Under the pieces are notes generated by a model. It ran no database searches, was not told where the DNA came from, and worked only from the letters and a program-made list of their open reading frames with translations. A stretch of DNA of 64,000 nt. It comes from Selaginella moellendorffii. Lineage: Eukaryota > Streptophyta > Lycopodiopsida > Selaginellales > Selaginellaceae. Positions 56,734 through 64,000 of the stretch are shown here, piece after piece. Every line of letters begins with the position of its first letter. Positions within the stretch are counted from its first letter, which is position 1. A program made the position numbers and the translations under genes. The stretch covers positions 578,258-642,257 of the forward strand of contig NW_003314302.1 in NCBI RefSeq assembly GCF_000143415.4, given 5' to 3'.

Positions 56734-59061
56734 ATGCTCGATGCCGGGAGCAATCTCGATCGATTCGAGCAGCGGAGTCTCCATCTCGGCAACAAATCGG
56801 TGAGCATCCACGGCAGGAGTGGAAATGTGGCCGGCGCGCGCGAGGTCTTCGATCGCATGCCGTGGCGCAGCGTCGTTTCTTGGAATTCCTTGATGCTGAG
56901 CTACGCCGAGAATATGAGAGGGGAGATCGCGCTGGAAATCTTCCACAGGATGAAGATCGAGGGCGGCGAGCCGGATTCTCATAGCTTTGTGGCCGCGATC
57001 AAGGCGTGTGGCAGTGTGATTGATCCGGAATCGATGGCGCGAGGGTTGAATCTCCACAGCGAGGCGATCGAGATCGGCTGGGACTCCAACACTTTTGTGG
57101 CGACGAGCTTGATCAACATGTATGGGAGATTGAAGAGGTTGGATCACGCGAGACGGGTACTCGAGGCCATGGATCCAGGGAAAAGAAACGTTGTGGCGTG
57201 GAACACACTGATTCTTCGCTACGCTGAGAATGGCGATGGAGAGCTCGCATTGGAGCTCTTCGATCGGATGAGAAACGAAGAAAGCTGCGGTCCAGATGCT
57301 CGAACTTTCGCTGCTGCTGCCAAGGCTTGTGCTGCCATCGCCACGACAGGAAAATTCAATAGCGAGAAGAAGAAGAAGATTAATTTCATCGATGGAGAGC
57401 TCGTGAAGAGGGGCATGGAGATCCACGAGCTGGCTTCCAAGCGTGGCTTGGACACCGACACCTACGTTGGAAACTCTCTGGTAAATATGTATGTCAAGTT
57501 TGAGAAACTTGTGGAAGCTAAGCGTGTGTTTGACAGGATTTCTCATCGCAGCGTCGTCTCTTGGAACTCTCTTCTTCTCGGGTATGCTCAGAGTGCTAGT
57601 CACAGCGGCTTGGCCTTGGATCTCTTGGGAAAAATGCTAGCACGGGGAACTCGAGGCTGCCAGCCGGATGGCCGGACTTTCGTTGCTGCGGCTCGAGCAT
57701 GCGCTTGTCTTGCCGACAGAGAAGGCCAGACTCGAGTCGGGGACAAGCTGATGAAGATCACGTCCTTGGAGCAGGGAATGTTTTTTCATTCTCGCGCAGC
57801 CACAAGTTTACGTGACGGTGAGGTCGACATCTTCGTGGCAAGCTCTCTGGTGGACATGTACATGAAGTGTGGGAGTCCGCAGGATGCCAGACACGTCTTT
57901 GACAGGATGCCGCAGCGTAGTGTGGTTTCCTGGACAGTTTTGATGGCGGGGTACGTCGAGAATGGGGAAGCCGAGCTGGCTTTGGAGGTTTTTACGCTCA
58001 TGCAAGCAGAAGCGGCCGAGGAAGTGGTTCCAGCGGCATTTGTTCCGGCAGCCAAGGCTTGCACTGTTCTAGCGGCCAGAGAAGTTCCAAAAGAAGTCGA
58101 TGGAAGAAGAAGGCCTGTGAAGATGAAGTCGCTGGAGATGGGAATGGCGATTCATTCCCGGGCCGGAGAAGCTGAGACCGACGATTTCCTCGCGAGCGCT
58201 CTCATCGACATGTACTCCAAGTGCGCGAGCGTGGTGGACGCCTTGAAAGTTTTCGACAAGATGGTCCACCGCGACGTGGCGTCGTGGAATGCGTTAATTC
58301 TGGCCTGCGCTGACAACGAGCAAGACGAGCTTGGTTTGGAGCTACTCCGGCTCATGCAGGATGGTGGCGACTGCGCACCAAACTCTCGAACCTTCGCTGC
58401 TGCGCTCAAGGCCTGTGGTAATTCTCTCCTGAAGTGCAAGGCTCTAACAGCAGTTCTTGCAGAAACTTTCAGACATACCAGCAGTGGTCCTGGCCCTGGG
58501 AGCGATTGTTTTCTAGATGCTGCTCTCGTCGACGCTTGTAGCAAATGTGGGAGTATGCTCGGCGCTCAACAGGTATTTGATTCAATCTCTAAGCCGGACT
58601 TGGTTATCTGGAATGCGTTGATCGCAGGATACAGTCGTCAAGGAGATGCCGCGCGCGTTTTTCGTCTCTTCCATCAGATGCAAGACGAAGGCATACGAGC
58701 GGACGAGGCCACCTTTGTGGCTCTCCTCACGGCATGCAGCCATGCCGGGCTGGTCGAGCGAAGCAAAAAGTATTTCGGCGAGATGCGCACAAGGTATGGT
58801 GTGAATCCTGGTCGCGAGCATTGCAGTTGCATGGTCGATATACTTTGCAGAGCTGATGAACTGGACGACGCTGTGGCCATGGCCGAGTCCATGCCTCGTG
58901 AAGGAGGAGTGAGTGCTGTGGCATGGATGGGAGTTTTAAGTGCCTGCTCCAAGTCTGGAAACGTTGCTCTGGGAAGGCTGGCATTCGACGCGTTGTTGAA
59001 AATGGACAAAGCCGGCGACGCAGCTTACCAGATGATGGCAAGCTTATATGAAAGAAGGTAA
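56734..59061 (+). CDS. PLS-type pentatricopeptide-repeat protein
   Basis: Intronless frame of 775 residues from ATG 56734; the longer frame upstream has no ATG. About a dozen repeats in the P-L-S pattern, e.g. AREVFDRMPWRSVVSWNSLM, VASSLVDMYMKCGSPQDARHVFDRMPQRSVVSW and FVALLTACSHAGLVERSKKYFGEM. PLS proteins bind organelle RNA and often direct C-to-U editing. There is no DYW domain and the E region is cut short at YQMMASLYERR. A consensus donor (GTAAGA at 59058) lies just before the stop. Splicing to 59133 or 59145 would add SAEIVALYHKSGKK, which looks like an E motif, antisense to the next gene. No organelle transit peptide is obvious. Confidence 0.88.
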   Translation: MLDAGSNLDRFEQRSLHLGNKSVSIHGRSGNVAGAREVFDRMPWRSVVSWNSLMLSYAENMRGEIALEIFHRMKIEGGEPDSHSFVAAIKACGSVIDPESMARGLNLHSEAIEIGWDSNTFVATSLINMYGRLKRLDHARRVLEAMDPGKRNVVAWNTLILRYAENGDGELALELFDRMRNEESCGPDARTFAAAAKACAAIATTGKFNSEKKKKINFIDGELVKRGMEIHELASKRGLDTDTYVGNSLVNMYVKFEKLVEAKRVFDRISHRSVVSWNSLLLGYAQSASHSGLALDLLGKMLARGTRGCQPDGRTFVAAARACACLADREGQTRVGDKLMKITSLEQGMFFHSRAATSLRDGEVDIFVASSLVDMYMKCGSPQDARHVFDRMPQRSVVSWTVLMAGYVENGEAELALEVFTLMQAEAAEEVVPAAFVPAAKACTVLAAREVPKEVDGRRRPVKMKSLEMGMAIHSRAGEAETDDFLASALIDMYSKCASVVDALKVFDKMVHRDVASWNALILACADNEQDELGLELLRLMQDGGDCAPNSRTFAAALKACGNSLLKCKALTAVLAETFRHTSSGPGPGSDCFLDAALVDACSKCGSMLGAQQVFDSISKPDLVIWNALIAGYSRQGDAARVFRLFHQMQDEGIRADEATFVALLTACSHAGLVERSKKYFGEMRTRYGVNPGREHCSCMVDILCRADELDDAVAMAESMPREGGVSAVAWMGVLSACSKSGNVALGRLAFDALLKMDKAGDAAYQMMASLYERR

Positions 59062-59169
59062 GAACTTGGAAATCTTCTAGACGATGCTCAAGCAAGCCTT
59101 GATCAGGACCGCTATGGAGCTCTTTCTTTCCAGCAGTTCTTGCAGAAGTGCCGAGATTGTCGCGCTCTA

Positions 59170-59970
59170 TCACAAGTCCGGAAAAAAGTGGACGGTCGCA
59201 ACTAGCAGCACGCGATTGAAACTCTCCGCTGGAATCATCCAAACGTTTTCTCTCCCATTTGGATCCTGGAAGAAGGTATCGATCGATAGATCGACCAAGC
59301 AAACAAATGGAATTTTGTTTACCTTAACAGGCCGTGCGGTGGTAAGAACCAAGTCGACCTCGTACTTTCTTTTCTCCGGCCCAAATCCAGCACTGGACTT
59401 GCATTGCTCTGGATCAGTGCTGAAGAAGCTCGCGAGCAAGGCCTTGCGATCTATCCCATCCCTGATGTAACGCATGCTCTCATCCCTGTTTGATCCAAGG
59501 AAGAGATACGTGAATGGACCATCTTGCCTGTCCGGCAGTATGTTATCCACGGTGGCTGTGCTAGAGAAAAAGAATTGAGGGAGAAGGATCAAAGAATTCC
59601 AGAAGCATACCATACCTCTCCGCGTGAGCACTGATCTCGCGATGGATTCCGACCGGCAATGCGCTACGAATCGGCGAAATATTTCCATGAGCGAGGGGTT
59701 GAAGAGGATCTTGTCCGGCTGCGCAATCTGCCAGCGGCTATGGCGGAGCATGCGATCGATGGACTGCATCACGAACGCCGGGTGGATTAAGGAGCGAACG
59801 AGCGGCTCGACTGGAGATACAGGCGCCGGCATCGCGATCGCGTAATTCGTCGTCTCCGCCTGGAACGATCTCGATCGAAAACAATAGAAAAAGCAAGAAA
59901 GAAAAGATTTCGTGCAAGGATAGAAATCTTGCTCGCTCACCGCGGAAGAGTTTATCGCCATCACAGGCAT
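59170..59970 (-). CDS. unrecognised 200-residue protein, four exons
   Basis: Exons 59970-59941, 59859-59616, 59555-59323 and 59265-59170 total 603 nt with GT-AG introns of 57-81 nt. The start could also be Met three codons later (59961). No domain, signal peptide or membrane span is recognised. Notable segments: PVEPLVRSLIHPAFVMQSID, SLMEIFRRFVAHCRSESIAR, QDGPFTYLFLGSNRDESMRY and GPEKRKYEVDLVLTTARPVK. The composition is that of a folded soluble protein. It converges with the PPR gene (108 nt between stops) and diverges from the next coding region. The intron pattern and coherent frame make it a likely real gene. Confidence 0.65.
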   Translation of the reverse strand: MPVMAINSSAVSEQDFYPCTKSFLSCFFYCFRSRSFQAETTNYAIAMPAPVSPVEPLVRSLIHPAFVMQSIDRMLRHSRWQIAQPDKILFNPSLMEIFRRFVAHCRSESIARSVLTRRGMVCFWNSLILLPQFFFSSTATVDNILPDRQDGPFTYLFLGSNRDESMRYIRDGIDRKALLASFFSTDPEQCKSSAGFGPEKRKYEVDLVLTTARPVKVNKIPFVCLVDLSIDTFFQDPNGRENVWMIPAESFNRVLLVATVHFFPDL

Positions 59971-60042
59971 TGCTCCATCGCTGCCAAGCTAGGTCTTGTG
60001 CGATGAATATTTCTCCCGCGGATTCTTTGAGCAAGGAAATCA

Positions 60043-60197
60043 CCGTCGGATGGAATCCAACGGTTTGTGTTTGACATCCTCTGCCACCGTCGGATACCAT
60101 CCAACGGCTCCATTTGAAACACCACTTTATACCGTCCGATGGAATCCAACGGTTTGTGCTGGTTGTGCTACCTCCACCGTTCGATACCATCCAACGG
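60043..60197. repeat. four regularly spaced near-palindromes in a divergent promoter
   Basis: Near-palindromes of the form CCGTYGGAT...ATCCAACGG start at 60043, 60087, 60132 and 60177, spaced 44, 45 and 45 bp. They alternate between two centres (GGAA and ACC). Between them are related spacers such as TTTGTG. They sit between the minus-strand gene (start 59970) and the coding region from 60242. Confidence 0.85.
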
Positions 60198-60241
60198 CGT
60201 TATTAGGACGAATTTCTCTCTCGCTCTAGCGCGGACGCTAC

Positions 60242-62330
60242 TGTGGGATCGCGCCGCTGTATCCAAGCCTCTTGGACGAGCTCCGCCACTTCGCGCTCTC
60301 CAGATCATCGGCCGGGGCTTGCATCACTCTCGACAAGGCGCGTTACGATGTTTGGGAATCAGTGTCCACCGAGCACTTTGAGTTCTTCGGCGCTTCTTTC
60401 GTTGCTCTGGCGCTGGATCTTTGCCGCTACTCCGAGGTCGAGGATGCTCCTATGGCAGTCGGGTGGGATCAACTGGATTCTTTCCTTTGAAAGCTGGAAG
60501 ATCTCTTTCTTTCTTCGATCTAAACCAGATTGTAGGGCCTCAAGAGGCAGAATGAGAGCGGGACTATCGTCGTCGACCGAGAGGCAATCGATTTACGTAA
60601 GTTCTAGTGCCAGCTCTCTCCATTTCTCGACGCTTGAACGTGATCCAGGACTTTGTGAGATGCATCGCCAGTTGAAGCTTCACGATCCTGTGAGCTCGCA
60701 ACACGAGCTCGTCGAGGTCTCTCGCGACGATGTGTTCGAGTGACGGAGCCTCTCTGCCAGCTTTTCTTTACGTGGCTCTTGGCGAAGCCTGAGCGCTTTC
60801 AATCAAGCCGTGGAGGTGCTCAAGTACATCCTCCGTCATACCAGCATCAGCGATGCGGATCGACAGGGGCCGATGAAGCTGCCCATGCCGCCACAGCTTG
60901 CGGAGGAGCTGCCAGTGGACCTGGCAATAGTGTTTGCTCTCAACTCGAACAAGCAGAATGTCATGAAGCCACTCTCCTCGGCCGGTCTGGAGCAGCTGGA
61001 GAGCTGGCTTTGGTTTCGGATGGGGACGATACATCAAGCGCTGCCATTCAGGATATACCAAGCCTGCCAGCATCACTCATCCAGAAGCTCATTCAAGTTA
61101 TTGTTAGCTCCATTGTTTCTTTCAGCTTTCACTAACAAAATAGAGCTCGTTTGGATGCAGGACGTAAAGGCTGCAGATGGTGATTTTCAAGTAGTGACGA
61201 TCGCGAGCAGAGGCTTCAATGAGCTCGTCACCAAAATGGAGGTCCACTCGTCGGTTTTGGAGCTCGAGTGCAGTGAAACAACGGTGATCATGGCTCGGCT
61301 CTTCCACTCGTGGCTGCGCTGCTGCGGCGGCCAGTTCAAGCACAAGCTCATGGTCGATCAGATCAGCAAGGACTACACCCTGATGGGATGGCCGCCATGC
61401 AAGAACTTGTCGCTCCTGCAGGAGGTGCGATCAACTTTGATCATGAGCAGCCATGGGTTTTTACCGCTCGAACAAGCTCGGGACCGATACAAGATATGGA
61501 TGCGGAGTGTCCCCGAGCGCCTCCGAAATCTCAAGTGCGACAAGAGCTTTGCAACTTTGTGGCTGCGGTGAGCATGGAAGACATAGACTGCAGTAACTCG
61601 AGCTATATAAGCATGGAGATCCTGGAGCAAATGCGCTGCCATGCAGCTGCAGGAAGATACCACCTCTTGAGGCCACTCCTTGGTGAGGATGAATCTAGCG
61701 AGGATGGCGGCGCAAGTCATGTGGTTAGACATTTTGTGGAGGTTCTGCAATACATTCTCTTTTTTTCTTCGATGTCCTCTTAACCTTATGTTGCAGGAGT
61801 TGCGATCCTGGAAGCGTAGTGACATCTGGAGCGACGTTGAAAACTTTTGGGAGGACAGCTACGACTATATGGTGCCAGATTACTATAGTGCTGATTTTCC
61901 AGGTCGATCAAGTCCCATAATTTGGAAGTTCTCTCTTAAACCTTCCTGGTAAACTGGTCATGTAGGCGCTATGAGACACTATGTGGAGCATCACTTGGCA
62001 AAGGCAACAATAGTACTGTGCAAGGATGTGACGGAACCAGTGCTTCGAACCCTATACACTTGGCAAAGACACCATGACTTTGGTAGTCTTGGAACTGCAG
62101 ATCCAAAGGCTTTGGAGAGCTTGATGTATTGCTCATACCTCCATGGAGGAAGCAACTTGCTTGAGGCTACTGAACAAGACCTTAAGGAACGTACCTATGC
62201 AACAAGCACTGACACAGTCGCTCTTGTGATAGGAGAGTGCCAAGTTGGAGCATTGGTGCATAGGCGCATTGTGGTATTAAAGTGTTGTCTTCATTGTTTT
62301 TTGGTTTTGAGAGTTCTAGTGCATGGATGA
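60242..62330 (+). CDS. unrecognised multi-exon coding region, structure incomplete
   Basis: Coding stretches: 60242-60457 (CGIAPLYPSLLDELRHFALS and on; no ATG); about 60539-60596 and 60649 onward, joined by a 52-nt intron (60597-60648); a long frame 60759-61573 (AFNQAVEVLKYILRHTSISD, later GWPPCKNLSLLQEVRSTLIM); and a 3' chain. The 3' chain is well supported: ...VVRHFVE ending at 61741, then 61797-61902 (ELRSWKRSDIWSDVENFWED), then 61966-62330 (MRHYVEHHLAKATIVLC), with introns of 55 and 63 nt in phase. The junctions near 60690-60760 and 61570-61650 could not be resolved with sensible introns, and no start codon is seen. It may be a lineage-specific gene, two genes, or a decaying copy. No family recognised. 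Confidence 0.4.
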
Positions 62331-64000
62331 CAAGACTTCAGGAGAGTAGGCAACTTGAAGTATTTGATTATATAATAAAAAAATTCTGTCCATTTCATTG
62401 TTTGGTTTGCTTAATAGTAGTGTTAGTATTATATATTAATCCAATTGATCAATTATTAACACAACTAGAATATACTAGGAAGTGCTAAAAAAATTAACAT
62501 ATTTATAAATTGTAAATCAAAAATATCCCTAAATATCCAAGGACATTCTAGGTATATCCACTACCATCTCTAAATATTTGCTTAAGTAATGATTTTTTAG
62601 GTGTGCTTAATAGTAGTGTTTATTATTTATTAATCCAATCAATCAATTGGAACTTTATAATTATAAAAATATTTATAATTTATAAACACAAGATTAATCT
62701 TATTTTCTAGGAAGTGTTTAGGTAAGTTTATAAATTATAAATACAAGAAATGAATAAAAACTATTAAATGGTAGAATATCCTAGAGTATACAGGTATATT
62801 TTACCTACCTCACTCTTCAAGATTTTAGAATATATTTTATAGTATAATAAAACAAACAATAACATGGTAAGAATAGATATTTCTATGAAGTAAAACTAGT
62901 TAAAATTAAGGTGTAAGTAACCAAAGAGAGAAAATCCATTAAGGTTTCAATATAAAGCTTATAAAACCCATTAGGTTAGAGTTTTGGCATATTTGAGGTT
63001 AGATATTTTTTAGTTTTAGTTTGAATAGTGTTGGGTTGGATAACTAATCTAGATTCAAGGGTTTATATTTAGTATCATAAGAGGCCACACCATATGTTGA
63101 AATTACACCACATGTTAAAGTTAACTAAAGGAATCACACTATATATTAAAGTTAGCTAAAGAAATCATATTGAAATTAATATCTAATGGTCTAGTTTACT
63201 TTGATCCATTAGAGTTTTAATATAAATGGAAAAGGCTCCATTTTTCCAATTGGTTAAGGGTCTTAAGATATTTAGGGTTTAATTTCAGGTTGATGCAAAT
63301 TGACATATAATAGTTTAGTTTACTCTGATTCATTAGGGATTTAATTAAGGTTTTAATATAGAGGGAAAGGGCAGAGGTGGTCTAAACTTGAGTTGAGTTT
63401 AACTCAAGACAAGTAAACTCAAGTCAACGCAGTCAACTAGAAATTTTACAAAATAAATATAAATTGAAGAAATGAAAGTTTTGATGAACTTTAAAATATT
63501 AAAACATGGAAGTACATGGGTAAAATATTTCTATAAGATTGAGTCCTTTAGAAAAATTAAAGTTTATAAGAATCTATCGTTTTTATAGCTATATTATTTT
63601 ACTATGAACTATTTTTACAATTGCCACATTTTGGTTTTTTTAGTTTTTGAAACATTTTAACAACTAAACATTATTAGTTTATATTGGCCAAGGCAATATA
63701 TATTTATATATTATTCTTTCATTTGAAAGATTTTTCTAAAGTTCTTGAGAAAATAGGAAGCATAGAAACAAAAGATCTATGAATAAGAGTTATAGTGCAA
63801 AGGAATGTAAGAATATTAATTTCATTTCACTACCACAATTTTTATATTACACTTTTGGTCCTTATTACTTATCCGAGAATGTGGAGACTATTGTCACAAT
63901 TGATAAAAATGCTCTTGTTATTTATAAATCAACAGTGTAGAGCAAAAGAAATAAAGAAATAAACAACATGGCAAAAAAACACTAATAAATCTACTTTATA
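62331..64000. repeat. AT-rich region with dispersed repeats
   Basis: No gene. About 62390-62830 is a third copy of the AT-rich repeat (CTTAATAGTAGTGTTAGTA, TTAATCCAATTGATCAA, CCTAGAGTATA). About 62930-63400 resembles 12845-13215. After 63430 only AT-rich sequence. Confidence 0.6.

Noticed and set aside
56716-57603. 295-residue minus-strand frame opposite the PPR gene
   Set aside because: Antisense of repeated PPR codons; composition has no independent support.
1-64000. CRISPR arrays, operons, ribosome binding sites, rRNA genes
   Set aside because: None seen; the window is eukaryotic nuclear DNA and repeats are LTR-derived or AT-rich.

Overview
The window is nuclear DNA from a land plant. 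It carries spliced genes with very short introns (about 45 to 110 nt, one of 294 nt), an intronless PLS-type pentatricopeptide-repeat gene, a plant DUF1191 membrane protein, a plant NADK3-type kinase and chromodomain Ty3/gypsy retrotransposons. Tiny introns, compact gene islands and nested LTR elements fit a lycophyte such as Selaginella best. That assignment is inference; no marker gene was compared.

Layout. 0.2-6.4 kb is a gene island: a zeta-crystallin-like NADPH:quinone oxidoreductase (+) convergent with a ten-exon aldehyde oxidase (-). 6.5-10 kb is AT-rich flank with a LINE-like remnant, dispersed repeats and a small secreted cysteine-rich gene that looks frameshifted. 10.1-50.6 kb is a nest of LTR retrotransposons. 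E1 is a decayed gypsy element at 10.1-14.9 kb, itself interrupted by a deleted E5-type copy. E2 is a sushi/Tf1-like chromovirus at 15962-21520, inserted in an older LTR. E3 is a decayed chromovirus at 22576-29898. E5 is a nearly intact, very young chromovirus at 31244-38772 on the minus strand. E4 is a non-autonomous element at 39100-46256 that keeps E3-type ends but has no gag-pol. A solo LTR lies at 46500-48245 and a further LTR of the same family at 49131-50647. Target-site duplications were read directly for E2 (GACTT), E5 (GACAC), E4 (ATGCC) and the solo LTR (AGTTG), and imperfectly for E3 and the copy inside E1. 50.6-52.7 kb is AT-rich. 52.7-62.3 kb is a second gene island: NADK3, a DUF1191 protein, a PPR protein, an unrecognised four-exon gene on the minus strand and a poorly resolved multi-exon coding region, the last two divergent across a promoter with four regularly spaced palindromes. 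The rest is AT-rich repeat.

The most unusual signals are in the retrotransposons. E5 encodes a gag-pol polyprotein interrupted only by two GT-AG intron-like segments (47 and 52 nt), both in the integrase region; removing both gives one 1557-codon frame. E2 has a textbook -1 frameshift signal between gag and pol, and a primer site complementary to its own predicted RNA 5' end (Tf1-style self-priming). E3, E4, E5 and a further family share a short LTR promoter-like module in the same orientation although the rest of their LTRs differ. Nearly every premature stop in E2 and E3 can be explained by a C-to-T change on one strand or the other, as expected from decay of methylated cytosine.
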